A DNA stretch of 64,000 nucleotides from an uncultured Chloroflexota bacterium (GCA_937974245.1 CALJKV010000128.1:44638-108637), one strand, 5' to 3'. Shown: positions 7,714-16,453, numbered from the stretch's first letter. The notes: generated by a model from the letters alone, not told the origin. Made by a program: numbers and translations.

Positions 7714-8129
7714 CAATCATTCAATCCTTTATATCTACGAGGGTATCTGGAAAGGTATTATTGTGCCTTTTGCCCTCACCCTCAGAGTTCACGGAGCGGC
7801 ACTTCGTAGAACCACGCGGAACAATATGGCGTGTAGACTAAGGTCTAAGACCCTCCCTACCGGAAAACCAATCTCTGATTTCAAAAGTTGTTGCTCTCAC
7901 AACCCTCAGTGCGAGGGGGAAAACGGGTCTTTGGGCACGTAAGTCCTTCTCCTTCATGGAGAAGGATTTGGGATGAGGACTTAATTGGGTTTTCACACAT
8001 ACTCTATAAAATCAGGAGCACTTCTCCGGGCAAGTCAACTCACAAAAGTCGTAGGGACAGATTTCTGTCTGTCCGACAGACGGCAAGCAAGCCGTCCCTA
8101 TGGTGATTGCATATAACGGTCTAGGCTAA
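7714..8129. other. Gene-free stretch with one palindromic repeat
   Basis: Between the divergent end of ccmC and the flavodoxin gene I see no credible coding frame. It contains short low-complexity stretches, the GTAGGGA palindrome at 8051-8101, and otherwise nothing recognisable. Confidence 0.5.
8051..8101. repeat. GTAGGGAC...GTCCCTA palindromic repeat
   Basis: The ends TAGGGAC and GTCCCTA are inverted. The interior holds a second dyad, CAGACAGA against TCTGTCTG. It belongs to the same loose family as 3707, 13539 and 36266. Such elements are probably non-coding dispersed repeats. Confidence 0.45.
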
Positions 8130-8645
8130 CTAGGCTAACTCGTCAGCGATTTTTTCCACCCACTGCCGGATTGTATCCCAATTGCGAAAATCTCCGTTGA
8201 AGCTGCTCGGCCATGTGCCGCCGTCATAACGGGCCGCCAGCGTCCAGCGTTCATTCCAGTCCGTTTCTTCCAGGTTAAGCCGTCCGGCGAATGTCCCCAC
8301 TTCACGCACTTTCAAGTCGTGTAAGAGGTCATGTTGCAGGTAAAACTCCAGGACATGCTCCTGGCCGTTTTCTTCCAGAATACGGATACAGGAAACCCAC
8401 AGGTAAACCGGGTGCGCGGCAAGCTGTGAAGCAAACGCTTTGAGAAAAGTGGATAATTCCGGCATCCACGTGCCAACATAAATGGGTGAACCAATAATAA
8501 AAGCATCGTAATCTTCAATGGTGTTGATATGAACTACATTACTGATGGTTGCGTTATGGCCTTTTTCCTCCAGCACCTTGCCCATGAACTGAGCGATTTC
8601 CGCACTCGAACCATGCGTCGTGGCATAGGCTAATAAAACATTCAT
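8130..8645 (-). CDS. Flavodoxin-domain protein (HemG-like flavodoxin_5)
   Basis: A 171-residue cytosolic FMN-binding protein. The phosphate-binding loop is ATTHGSSAEIAQFMG (about 8-22) and the FMN ring loop includes IIGSPIYVGTWMPEL (about 50-64). Overall shape matches the flavodoxin_5 family, which includes protoporphyrinogen oxidase HemG and uncharacterised electron-transfer proteins. No haem-synthesis gene is adjacent, so a HemG role is not supported by context. ATG 8645 has a strong GGGAGG ribosome site. Confidence 0.82.
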   Translation of the reverse strand: MNVLLAYATTHGSSAEIAQFMGKVLEEKGHNATISNVVHINTIEDYDAFIIGSPIYVGTWMPELSTFLKAFASQLAAHPVYLWVSCIRILEENGQEHVLEFYLQHDLLHDLKVREVGTFAGRLNLEETDWNERWTLAARYDGGTWPSSFNGDFRNWDTIRQWVEKIADELA

Positions 8646-8752
8646 GCAAGTCCCTCCCTTTGCTCAATACGAAGTCAAGCATAAGAGGCTTACCTAACGG
8701 TTGCCTAGTTACAAGCGGCTATTTTTTTGGTGACAGATAACACTTGTTTGGC

Positions 8753-10138
8753 TTAGCCATCCGCCAGGATTTGATCCACCGCGTTCGCCAATTCGCGCAG
8801 ATTGCTGACTTTATGAACGCCGTCGGCCAGCCGGGCATAATGGTGCATGTCGCTGTCGCCCGTTCCCCACTGGGCCGGCGGCTCCGGGCAGAACCACAAC
8901 AAGCGTCGTGCCCGTTTTTGCATATCCTCAGCAATATCCAGGCGGGGATTATTGAAGTTGTTGCGCCCGTCTCCCAGGATAATCACGGTGGTCTTGCTCG
9001 TGACCGTGCCAAAGTGGTCACGGCGGAAGGTGTTCAGGCTGTTGCCCAGGTCAGTGTTATAGTAGCCGGGGCGGTTCGCGTAGAGTACTTCACTCACGGC
9101 TTCCTGTGGCTGTTTCTCTTTGAACATCATGCTGATGTCGGTAAGATCGTCAATGAAGATATAACTGTGGGTCTGTGCCACCTGGTCTTGCAGTTCGTAG
9201 ATCAGCGTGAGCAGGAATTCAGCGCAATAGCGCATGGAGGTGCTCACATCACAGATAACCACCAGGCGGGGCTTCACATGGTGCGTATGAAACTTGAGTT
9301 CCACCGGTACGCCGCCGTAGCGCATGTTTGCCCGCATCATCCGGCGCGGGTCAATCTGTCCGGCTCGCGCCCGCTTCTGCCGCAAAGACGCCCGGCTGCG
9401 TAACCGCGCTGCCAGCCGCCGGATTTCGTCACGGATGGCGTCTACTTCGCTCTGCCCCAACTGGGTAAACGGGACATCGAGCAAATCCGGTTTCGGCTCC
9501 GGCTCCTTGCTTGCCATCTGTTCCGCCAGGGAAGCTCCCACAAAATTCGCAATCTGCTCGGTCAGTCCCTGGGCATTTTCCTGTAACAACTGGCGCAGCT
9601 GTTCCAGTGCTTCATCGCTCATACCCATCTCTTGCAGCATTTCGAGGAGCTGCTCAATCATCTTTTTTGCCTGCTGTAAACCAGCCTGGCGGTTCATACG
9701 CCGCTCGAACCACTGGCGCTGGTACATCTCGCTCCCCTGCTGCAACCCGGACTGCCGCCCCATCTGTTCAAGCTGCTCGTCACTGAAGGGCTGGCCTTCC
9801 AGGAGTTGATTCAAAAGGTCGCGCAGCGCCTGCAAATCGCCCATCAGTGAGCGCAGCGCGTCCTGGAGCATCTGCTGTTCCTCCGAGGAAAGGTCGCCGG
9901 GGATGTCATCGTGCATAGGGGGCGCACCAGAGCCGAAGAACAACGGGAAGAAGTAGTCGAACACACCCTGGTCGCGGCTTTCCTTGACCAGTGTTGTCCG
10001 CAGCGCCGCCCGGAACTGGTCACGGTTGCCTATGCCGATGGTGTCAACACCGTGCATCGCGTCCTGGGTTTCCGCCAGCGAAATCCGCACCCCGGCGGCC
10101 CGCAGCGCCCGAATAAACGTAATCATCCGTTTGTTCAT
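8753..10138 (-). CDS. VWA-domain protein of the CoxE-like family
   Basis: A 461-residue soluble protein. The N-terminal half is helical and rich in Gln, Glu and Leu, with probable coiled coils (EQLLEMLQEMGMSDEALEQLRQLLQ, about 160-185). The C-terminal half is a von Willebrand A domain with MIDAS motif DVSTSM (about 298-303), a Thr in YNTDLG and an Asp in LGDGRNN. CoxE-like VWA proteins usually work beside a MoxR-type AAA+ ATPase in maturation of metal enzymes or complexes, but no such ATPase is next to it. ATG 10138 is chosen because GGGAG lies 8 bases upstream; the longer frame begins at GTG 10156. Confidence 0.85.
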   Translation of the reverse strand: MNKRMITFIRALRAAGVRISLAETQDAMHGVDTIGIGNRDQFRAALRTTLVKESRDQGVFDYFFPLFFGSGAPPMHDDIPGDLSSEEQQMLQDALRSLMGDLQALRDLLNQLLEGQPFSDEQLEQMGRQSGLQQGSEMYQRQWFERRMNRQAGLQQAKKMIEQLLEMLQEMGMSDEALEQLRQLLQENAQGLTEQIANFVGASLAEQMASKEPEPKPDLLDVPFTQLGQSEVDAIRDEIRRLAARLRSRASLRQKRARAGQIDPRRMMRANMRYGGVPVELKFHTHHVKPRLVVICDVSTSMRYCAEFLLTLIYELQDQVAQTHSYIFIDDLTDISMMFKEKQPQEAVSEVLYANRPGYYNTDLGNSLNTFRRDHFGTVTSKTTVIILGDGRNNFNNPRLDIAEDMQKRARRLLWFCPEPPAQWGTGDSDMHHYARLADGVHKVSNLRELANAVDQILADG

Positions 10139-10311
10139 GGTGTTCTCCCTCGCCACTCATCCGCATACCAGCAACAACTGCATCCACCGCACATTGTAGC
10201 ATGGGATGGCAGGGGTGGGACAAATGGCGCAGAGGCGATCGCGTGTACAGAAATTGGAAGCTGTTGCCCCAAACATCACCACTGGGGGGAGAAGGATTGA
10301 GGCAGAGGCGG

Positions 10312-11238
10312 CTACACCGGGCGCAGCTTTTCGAGAATATTCAGTAATCCAGCGGGCAAAGGCGAGTCAAAGCACAGCCGTTCGCCCGTCGTAGGCTGAT
10401 CGAAGCACAGGTGCGTCGCATGCAAAAACTGCCGCTTCATCTTGATGCGCTGCTTGCGGAAGCCATAGACCGCATCCCCTACAATCGGGCAGCCGATAAA
10501 CGCCATGTGAACGCGAATCTGGTGGGTACGCCCGGTCAGCAGTTTGACGCGCACCAGCGCCCGATCATCCAGAAAATCGCGGTCAATCACCTCGTATTCG
10601 CTGATTGCCGGTTTGCCAGCACGCAGTACGGCCATTCGTTTGCGCTGGTTCGGGTCACGGGCGATGGGCGCTTCAATCCGCCCGGTTGTCGTGGGTGGGG
10701 TACGCTCCAACAGTGTGAGATAGGATTTCTCGACGGTACGTGCCTGGAACTGTTCAGCCAGTTGGCGGCGGGCGCGGTCATGTTTGGCAATGATAATCAG
10801 GCCGCTCGTGCCCTTATCCAGCCGGTGAACGATCCCGGCGCGTTTGGGTTCGATACTCATCTCCGCAATTTGCGGCCAGCGGGAGAGGATGGCGCTGACC
10901 AGCGTGCTGGTTTCATCGCCGACGCCGGGATGCACCACCATGCCGGCGGGCTTGTCAATCACGGCCAGGTCATCATCCTCATACAGCACCGTGAGCGGGA
11001 TGGCTTCCGGCTGGACAGCCCGGCTTTCGTCGCGGGGCGGCACGGTGATCGCAATCTGTTCTCCACCTTTGAGTTTGATGCCCGCTTTCACGGCTTTCCC
11101 ATCTACCGTCACCAGACCATCCTTGATGAAGGCCTGCACCTGGGCGCGAGAAAAGCGATTCCCAAGATGGGACATAATGACTTTGTCCAGCCGCTGGCCG
11201 GAAACCTTCACGGAAAATTGGAGTTGCTCGGCGTCCAT
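10312..11238 (-). CDS. rluD: RluD-family 23S rRNA pseudouridine synthase
   Basis: A 308-residue enzyme that isomerises uridine to pseudouridine in large-subunit rRNA. An N-terminal S4 RNA-binding domain (RLDKVIMSHLGNRFSRAQVQAFIKDGLVTVDG) is followed by the catalytic domain with HRLDKGTSGLIIIAK, which holds the catalytic Asp, and LLTGRTHQIRVHMAFIGCPIVGD. Length and domain order are normal. I use ATG 11238, with AGGA 8 bases upstream; the open frame continues to 11352 but that extension lacks family similarity. The exact target uridine cannot be read from sequence. Confidence 0.9.
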   Translation of the reverse strand: MDAEQLQFSVKVSGQRLDKVIMSHLGNRFSRAQVQAFIKDGLVTVDGKAVKAGIKLKGGEQIAITVPPRDESRAVQPEAIPLTVLYEDDDLAVIDKPAGMVVHPGVGDETSTLVSAILSRWPQIAEMSIEPKRAGIVHRLDKGTSGLIIIAKHDRARRQLAEQFQARTVEKSYLTLLERTPPTTTGRIEAPIARDPNQRKRMAVLRAGKPAISEYEVIDRDFLDDRALVRVKLLTGRTHQIRVHMAFIGCPIVGDAVYGFRKQRIKMKRQFLHATHLCFDQPTTGERLCFDSPLPAGLLNILEKLRPV

Positions 11239-11342
11239 CGTGGTTATCCTGCCCTCGGTTAATTGGAAACGAATACACCTGATTCTCTCACATAAACCCG
11301 GATAACCAAAGGGGGCACATGGCGCGCCCCCGGAATTGCCCC

Positions 11343-11373
11343 AAAAGAACAAGGGGCTTCAAGCCCCCTGTTC
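11343..11373 (-). terminator. Terminator of the BMP-type binding-protein gene
   Basis: On the minus strand GAACAGGGGGCTT and AAGCCCCTTGTTC form a long stem with a single-base apex, followed by TTTT. It lies 32 bases after the stop of the gene at 11405-12604 and separates it from rluD. Confidence 0.8.
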
Positions 11374-11404
11374 ACAGTTTTATGCTGTTTTTCTTGCTGG
11401 TGGT

Positions 11405-12604
11405 TTACTGGCTGCTGGCTCCGGTCATGCCTTCCAGCAGTTGCGGCAGATACCATACATCCAACGGGTCAACCAGTTGGTTGGTGGTAGCCAGTTCCGT
11501 CCCGTCCTGGAATGAAAGCGGCCCCTGCCACAGCGCGAAGCTATCCGGCACAAACGGATTGGTGGCATAGGTAGCCAGGTCAGCGATAAATTCGTTCAGG
11601 TTAGCCTGTTTCATTTCGTCCAGGCCGGTCCCCATCACGAAGCCGACAGCGGTGGTATCCTGGTTATTGATGTCGGACCAATCCGGCCCGTACCAATCCC
11701 AACTTTGAGCCCAGGTGCCATCCTTCACGGCCTGGATAACATTGACATACGACGGGCCCCAGTGGAAGTACGGCACACCCAGGCAGACATCCGGCGCTTC
11801 GGAACATGCGCCCTGGAAGTCGTAGGGGATCGCCCAGACCTGATCGCCCTGCGCAGCACGCTGGCCGGTCACCACGATACCTTCAGTGGTGTCAATGCCG
11901 GAAATCACCACGTCCGCCCCGTTATCGAAGAAGGTGTTGGTTTCTTCGGTAGGATCGAGCGTGACGCCGGGGATATTGAACCAGAAGCCGATCCAGGTGA
12001 CGGTGAACTTCAGGTCGTCGCCATTACCGCCCGCATAATTCTCGTAGCAGTAGCGTGCACCCAGGTAAGCGGAAGCGGCCAGACGGCGGGTTTCAAAGTT
12101 AATCAGCGGCCCAAGATAGCCGATGCTGCCGGTCTGGGTAGTCATCCCGGCAGCACAGCCCGCGATCATCTTGCCCCATTCCATCTGCCCCATCAGGTTG
12201 CCCACGTTAGCCGGCGCTTCACCCGTCAGGGCATCGTCACCAGAGACATTGATAAACGTCACATCCGGGAAGTTGGCGGCGACCAGGGTGGTATCTTCTT
12301 CAAAGGCATCCGATGTCGTGAAAATTACCTTCGCGCCCTGGTCAACCATCTCGGAAACCACATCATTGAGGGTGGCTTCGGGCGCATCCGCCGGGTTGAG
12401 GCTGGGGAAGAAGACCATCTTCGTACCGGGGATGTTGGCTTCAACATAACGCCCGGCTTCAAAGTGCGCCTGGCTCCAGCCATGATCGTTTTCCGGGCCG
12501 ACCAATACGAGGCCGAACACAAATTCATCCTGGGCTGCCGCTGGGAGAATCGCACCCAGCACCAACAGCATCAGGATGAACACCAATGTAAACTTCTTTA
12601 CCAT
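11405..12604 (-). CDS. BMP/PnrA-family ABC solute-binding protein
   Basis: A 399-residue secreted protein. A signal peptide (MVKKFTLVFILMLLVLGAILPAAAQ) is followed by a PnrA-like fold: FGLVLVGPENDHGWSQAHFEAGRYVEANIPGTK, VIFTTSDAFEE, VTFINVSGDD and GNLMGQMEWGKMIAGCAAGM. Relatives bind nucleosides or related small molecules for ABC import. No lipobox is seen, so it may be free or held by the signal segment. ATG 12604 has GGAGG about 11 bases upstream; GTG 12622 is a weaker option. Permease and ATPase genes are absent here, making this an orphan binding protein. Confidence 0.9.
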   Translation of the reverse strand: MVKKFTLVFILMLLVLGAILPAAAQDEFVFGLVLVGPENDHGWSQAHFEAGRYVEANIPGTKMVFFPSLNPADAPEATLNDVVSEMVDQGAKVIFTTSDAFEEDTTLVAANFPDVTFINVSGDDALTGEAPANVGNLMGQMEWGKMIAGCAAGMTTQTGSIGYLGPLINFETRRLAASAYLGARYCYENYAGGNGDDLKFTVTWIGFWFNIPGVTLDPTEETNTFFDNGADVVISGIDTTEGIVVTGQRAAQGDQVWAIPYDFQGACSEAPDVCLGVPYFHWGPSYVNVIQAVKDGTWAQSWDWYGPDWSDINNQDTTAVGFVMGTGLDEMKQANLNEFIADLATYATNPFVPDSFALWQGPLSFQDGTELATTNQLVDPLDVWYLPQLLEGMTGASSQ

Positions 12605-12691
12605 TATTTTATTGTCCTCCACGCTAGAAAATCCTGCGAGTCATGGCATAGTGTAACCTGTAATGAGGATTTAACAAAGGAGATTTGTCAC

Positions 12692-12735
12692 AAAAAAACC
12701 CGGTATGGCAGGTAAATCTGCACAACACCGGGTTT
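12692..12735 (-). terminator. Rho-independent terminator after the fmdB-DUF302 pair
   Basis: On the minus strand AAACCCGGT and ACCGGGTTT close a hairpin followed by TTTTTTT-GTG. It lies 42 bases after the stop of the zinc-ribbon gene at 12777. Confidence 0.85.
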
Positions 12736-12776
12736 CGTGTTTGAGAGCAGCGCACGGCTGCTTAATGTCGGGTACC

Positions 12777-12986
12777 TCACAAGCCACCAGGGGAACACGT
12801 GGGTGCTGAGACGGCGCTGGTACTCAGGCTGCTGCCGCTGCCCGCGATTTTCGAGGCAAATGTCGAAAGCTTCTTCTTTACCTGGCCGCTGCCGCACGCC
12901 GGGCAGACGATTTCGGCGCTGCTGTTCCGCACCAGTTTCTCAAACGGCTCGCCACATTCCACACAATCGAACTCAAATAAGGGCAT
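12777..12986 (-). CDS. FmdB-family zinc-ribbon protein
   Basis: A 69-residue small protein with a complete zinc ribbon: CVEC (residues 8-11) and CPAC (28-31) in MPLFEFDCVECGEPFEKLVRNSS and IVCPACGSGQVKKKLSTF. The tail is rich in Ser and Gly, as is usual for the family. Its biochemical role is not established. AAGGAG lies upstream of ATG 12986, which begins 2 bases after the stop of the DUF302 gene, so the two are co-transcribed. A terminator follows directly. Confidence 0.88.
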   Translation of the reverse strand: MPLFEFDCVECGEPFEKLVRNSSAEIVCPACGSGQVKKKLSTFASKIAGSGSSLSTSAVSAPTCSPGGL

Positions 12987-12988
12987 TG

Positions 12989-13399
12989 TTAATTCTCCTT
13001 CAAGGCTTCCGCGACCCGTTCCAGCCGCGCCTGTGCTTCTTGAGCGATGTCCGCCAGCCCCTCGCTGTTGAGGAATCCCATCATTGCCATCGGGTCAACC
13101 AGGGAAACCTGGGTATGCCCGTCATCCGTTTCCGCTACCGTGACGTTACAGGGCAGCATCAGGCCGATTTCCGGCTGAATGGTCAGCGCCCGGTAAGCCA
13201 GCGGCGGGTTGCACGCACCCAGAATTGTGTAACGGCGGAAATCCACATCCAGCTTTTTCTTGAGCGTGGCTTTCACGTCAATTTCGGTCAGCACGCCAAA
13301 ACCTTCGGCTTTGAGCGCCTCAGTTACGCGGGTCATCGCGGTATCGGTATCGGTGGTGAGTTCAACCGTGATTCCCAATTGTTGTGATGCAGTGTTCAT
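12989..13399 (-). CDS. DUF302-domain protein
   Basis: A 136-residue protein in which nearly the whole length is DUF302: GFGVLTEIDVKATLKKKLDVDFRRYTILGACNPPLAYRALTIQPEIGLMLPCNVTV. Two conserved cysteines (GACNPP and LPCNV) suggest thiol or metal chemistry. The family is often found with sulfur oxidation, rhodanese and thioredoxin genes, and the adjacent cluster here (dioxygenase, TauE, rhodanese) agrees. Biochemical function is unproven. ATG 13399 is used; the ribosome site is AAAGG at a rather long distance. Confidence 0.88.
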   Translation of the reverse strand: MNTASQQLGITVELTTDTDTAMTRVTEALKAEGFGVLTEIDVKATLKKKLDVDFRRYTILGACNPPLAYRALTIQPEIGLMLPCNVTVAETDDGHTQVSLVDPMAMMGFLNSEGLADIAQEAQARLERVAEALKEN

Positions 13400-13419
13400 A
13401 TTTCGTGTTTTATCCTTTA

Positions 13420-13499
13420 GAAGTCACGCAGTTGAGAGAGAAATTCTGTTTGAGCAAGGGGCTTAAGCCCCTTGTCCTTCCGGGCAACTGTGTAAGTCC
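13420..13499. repeat. 80-bp MITE-like element, copy A
   Basis: The right end, read on the minus strand, is GGACTTACACAGTTG and the left end is GAAGTCACGCAGTTG. The centre is a perfect palindrome around GGGGCTTAAGCCCC. The element at 62968-63047 has the same 80-bp length, the same unequal ends and a GGCTTAAGCC centre, in opposite orientation. A further end-like piece, GAAGTTACGCAG, occurs at 13510. Confidence 0.75.
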
Positions 13500-13538
13500 T
13501 AATTCTTTAGAAGTTACGCAGACCGGGGTGTTTTTTTC

Positions 13539-13573
13539 GGTAGGGGCATGAAGCGTGTCATGCCCCTGCTACC
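13539..13573. repeat. GGTAGGGGCATGA palindrome
   Basis: GGTAGGGGCATGA pairs with TCATGCCCC(TG)CTACC across a 6-base loop. On the plus strand it is preceded by seven T residues, so on the minus strand an A-run follows and it is not a normal terminator. It groups with palindromes at 3707, 8051 and 36266. Confidence 0.5.
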
Positions 13574-13655
13574 AGAGAACTGCGTTAGCTTATCAACCAT
13601 TTATCTTGATGCGTTTGCCAGGAGAATCCTTACCTGTTCAGGCGATGGATTCCCC

Positions 13656-15050
13656 TTACCGCACTACCGGGTAACGCTGGCGCATCCACGCCATAATGCC
13701 GCCCCGGATGTTATAGACTGTCTCGAAGCCCTGCTGGCCGAGCAGTGCCGCGGCCGACTGGCTGCGGTTGCCAGAGGCGCAGATTATTGCGACGGGCTTC
13801 GCCGGGTCGAGTTCCCCCAACCGGCCACCAAGCTGCCCCAGTGGAATCAGCACCGCGTCCGGCAGGTGTCCCTGGGCGAACTCCCAGGGTTCGCGCACGT
13901 CCAGCACTACCGGGCGGCTGCCATTGGCTGATTGCAGCAGCGTGTTGAGTTCCTGCACGTCAATATCCTGCACATCGCCAGCCGTAACAGGCAGCCCCAT
14001 CGCTTCCCATACGGTCAGGTCTTCCGCCAGATACCCCACCACCTGGTCATAACCCACGCGGGCCAGGCTGTAGACCACGCGGCGGTAATCGGCGGCGTCT
14101 TCCAGCAGCAGAATCACCGGCTGGTCGGGCGACAGAATATAGCCGACACTGTTACTGAGCTGGTTATCCGCTTCCAGGTGTACCGAGCCGGGAATATGCT
14201 TGCGTTTGTAGTCGGCCTTGGGGCGCGTATCGAGCAGCCCGACGCCGCGCTGGAAGTGGGGTATCGCCGTCTGGATCGTCAACGGTTTCGGCTGAACATC
14301 GCCCAGCGGCGCTGCGCCCTGGCGGTTGATCGCCTTGATACGTTTGTGATTGCCGGGCTGTTCCGGCAGTTCGCTCACCGCATAATCCACGAACGTCTCA
14401 CGCTCTCCCTGCGCCTGCGCCAGCGCCGGGTTGTGCAGCCGTTCATAGCCGAGCGTCGTACTGCGTACCGAGCCGATAGACTTGCCACACAGGGACCCCG
14501 CGCCATGTCCGGGGTAGATGAGCAGGCCGTCCGAATGCGAGAGCATCTTGTTGAGGCTGTCGTACATCTGTCCCGCCAGTCCGCGAGCAGCTTCTATGCC
14601 CACCAGGTCGGGACGTCCGGCATCCCCGACAAACAGGGTATCGCCCGTGAGTGCCATCCAGGCTTCCCCGGCACGGGTGGTATCCGCCAGGAAGATCGTG
14701 ATGCTTTCCGGGGTATGGCCGGGTGTGTGCGCCAGGTGCAGACGCAGGTTGCCCAGTTCCAGGGTCGCGCCATCGCGTACCGGCTGGTGGTCGAAGCTCG
14801 CTTCGCTGGCTTCGTGCAGGTAGATGGTCGCCCCGGTGCGCCCCGCCAGGTCAGTGTTGCCGGAAACATGGTCGGCGTGCAGGTGCGTTTCGAGAATATG
14901 GGTGATTTTCAGCCCACGTTCAGCGGCGGTATCCAGATATTTCTGGATGTCCCGGTCAGGGTCAACGACGGCGGCCACCCCGGCGGACTCGCAGCCCACG
15001 AGGTAGGAGGCACACCCCAGCCCATCAATAAAATACTGTTGGATATACAT
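13656..15050 (-). CDS. ETHE1-like persulfide dioxygenase fused to two rhodanese domains
   Basis: A 464-residue cytosolic protein. The metallo-beta-lactamase domain (about 1-245) has HLHADHVSG, the HxHxDH iron-binding motif, HTPGHTPES, LTGDTLFVGDAGRPDL and YPGHGAGS, all typical of ETHE1/persulfide dioxygenases, which oxidise glutathione or other persulfides to sulfite. Two rhodanese-like domains follow. The first (about 265-350) lacks the active cysteine; the second (about 365-460) has CASGNRS with the active-site Cys. ATG 15050 is preceded by AGGG; the longer frame to 15137 has no family match. The TauE-like exporter next door could remove sulfite. Confidence 0.92.
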   Translation of the reverse strand: MYIQQYFIDGLGCASYLVGCESAGVAAVVDPDRDIQKYLDTAAERGLKITHILETHLHADHVSGNTDLAGRTGATIYLHEASEASFDHQPVRDGATLELGNLRLHLAHTPGHTPESITIFLADTTRAGEAWMALTGDTLFVGDAGRPDLVGIEAARGLAGQMYDSLNKMLSHSDGLLIYPGHGAGSLCGKSIGSVRSTTLGYERLHNPALAQAQGERETFVDYAVSELPEQPGNHKRIKAINRQGAAPLGDVQPKPLTIQTAIPHFQRGVGLLDTRPKADYKRKHIPGSVHLEADNQLSNSVGYILSPDQPVILLLEDAADYRRVVYSLARVGYDQVVGYLAEDLTVWEAMGLPVTAGDVQDIDVQELNTLLQSANGSRPVVLDVREPWEFAQGHLPDAVLIPLGQLGGRLGELDPAKPVAIICASGNRSQSAAALLGQQGFETVYNIRGGIMAWMRQRYPVVR

Positions 15051-15139
15051 GACGTTCCCTCTCAGAACATGTGATACATTGTACGCTGTCCACAAACGGG
15101 GCATCCCTCTAATGTGGGCACCGTTCGTAAACTTCACAA

Positions 15140-15871
15140 TTACAGTAAATTGTCATACAGCAGGAACAGGGCGAGGCCGATGATAAATACGGCAAAGACA
15201 CGCTGTAACTGGGATGCCTGGATATGCTTCGCCAGGCGCACGCCGGTGAATGTCCCCGCCAGCCCGGTGAGGACGAACGCCAGGATGATTCCCCAATCGA
15301 GCACCGCTGTCCCCAGGTGACCGAACAGCCCGGCGGCGCTGTTCATGACGATAACCACCAACGATGTGCCGACGGCCTGATGAATAGACAGCCCAACCAG
15401 CATCACCAGCGCCGGGACGATCAGAAAGCCGCCACCCACACCCAGGAACCCGGTCAGCACGCCGATACCCGCACCTGCCAGCATAATCATTGGGATGCTG
15501 CGCTCACGCCGCGCCGTGTTATTGGCTGATGGGCGCGTTATCAGCACGACACCGACGACCAGCATCAGCAGGGCAAACAGGACGAGCAGTAAGGTTGGCG
15601 ACAACAAGTCGGAGAGTCCCCCGGCGATATAGGCCATGACCATGCCGGAGCCGCCGAACAGAATCGCCACACGCCAGTTGAGCGTCCCCTGCGTCCGATG
15701 GAGCAGCGCCCCTAATGCGCTGTTCGCGCCGACAATCACCAGCGAGGCCGTCACCGCCCCGGCGGGTGTCTGCCCGGCCACGTACACCAGCGCCGGGACA
15801 GTCAGGATAGACCCGCCGCCGCCCAGCAGCCCCAATACCAGACCGATCACAAAACCCAATCCCAAAATCAT
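15140..15871 (-). CDS. TauE/SafE-family sulfite/anion exporter
   Basis: A 243-residue membrane protein with about eight hydrophobic segments. It shows the twofold family repeat: GLVLGLLGGGGSILTVPALVYVAG near the N-terminus and GVLTGFLGVGGGFLIVPALVMLVGL near residue 135. Members export sulfite, sulfonates or similar organic anions. Lying in line between a persulfide dioxygenase (sulfite-forming) and a rhodanese, sulfite export is the best guess. The start ATG 15871 lacks a strong ribosome site. Confidence 0.9.
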   Translation of the reverse strand: MILGLGFVIGLVLGLLGGGGSILTVPALVYVAGQTPAGAVTASLVIVGANSALGALLHRTQGTLNWRVAILFGGSGMVMAYIAGGLSDLLSPTLLLVLFALLMLVVGVVLITRPSANNTARRERSIPMIMLAGAGIGVLTGFLGVGGGFLIVPALVMLVGLSIHQAVGTSLVVIVMNSAAGLFGHLGTAVLDWGIILAFVLTGLAGTFTGVRLAKHIQASQLQRVFAVFIIGLALFLLYDNLL

Positions 15872-15919
15872 GATTCGCCGCCGCCGTTCCCTGTCAATTC
15901 GTCATCGATCTGATTGGAA

Positions 15920-15938
15920 CAAGGGTTTCAGTCCCTTG
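15920..15938 (-). terminator. Weak hairpin after the rhodanese gene
   Basis: CAAGGG and CCCTTG form a 6-bp stem between the membrane-anchored rhodanese gene and tauE. On the minus strand it is followed by TTCC only, so it is a partial terminator or processing site at best. Confidence 0.3.
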
Positions 15939-15973
15939 CAGCCATACACATGGGTGTACGCTCGGTAAGCTGT

Positions 15974-16453
15974 CTACGATTCCAGCGGCAGACCCTGTGC
16001 CTGCCAGTCAATAATACCGCCCAGGTCGTAGATGCCGGTATACCCCGCGTTGACCAGAATGCCGGACGCCTGATTACTGCGATTCCCGCTCCGGCAGTAC
16101 AGTACAATCGGTTTGTCCTGTGGCACTTCGCTCAGGCGCTGACCGATTTCCTCTACGGGGATATTGATTGCACCGTGAATATGGCCGCTGGCGAATTCCT
16201 GTGGGGTGCGAACGTCAATCAGGAGGTGGTCTTCGCCGGGTACTGAAAACTGCTCGGTATAGGCGACAGGGCGGATTAACTGAGAAGCGGGCGCGACGAC
16301 GTCGGCTGCGGTGGGTGTGGCAGTCGGGTTCGAGAGCAGGACTGCCCCAACAATCACCACCGCCAGCGCGGCGACCACGCCTACCAGAATCAGTGGATTG
16401 ATCCGGTTGGCGGATTTCTGTGTTTTACTCGATTTACTGCGTTTTTTCGTCAT
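15974..16453 (-). CDS. Membrane-anchored rhodanese-domain protein
   Basis: A 159-residue protein: a basic Lys/Ser-rich N-terminus, one membrane segment (LILVGVVAALAVVIVGAVLL, about 21-40), a Thr-Pro linker, then a rhodanese domain (about 70-157) with LLIDVRTPQEFASGHIHGAINIP and the active loop CRSGNRS. The domain should face outside, where it could transfer sulfane sulfur or bind thiosulfate/persulfide. It is the first gene of the minus-strand sulfur cluster that continues through tauE and the dioxygenase. Confidence 0.9.
   Translation of the reverse strand: MTKKRSKSSKTQKSANRINPLILVGVVAALAVVIVGAVLLSNPTATPTAADVVAPASQLIRPVAYTEQFSVPGEDHLLIDVRTPQEFASGHIHGAINIPVEEIGQRLSEVPQDKPIVLYCRSGNRSNQASGILVNAGYTGIYDLGGIIDWQAQGLPLES

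Noticed and set aside
13932..15074. 380-codon plus-strand frame opposite the persulfide dioxygenase
   Set aside because: Antisense shadow of a well-supported gene; composition rich in Arg, Gln and Val typical of shadows.
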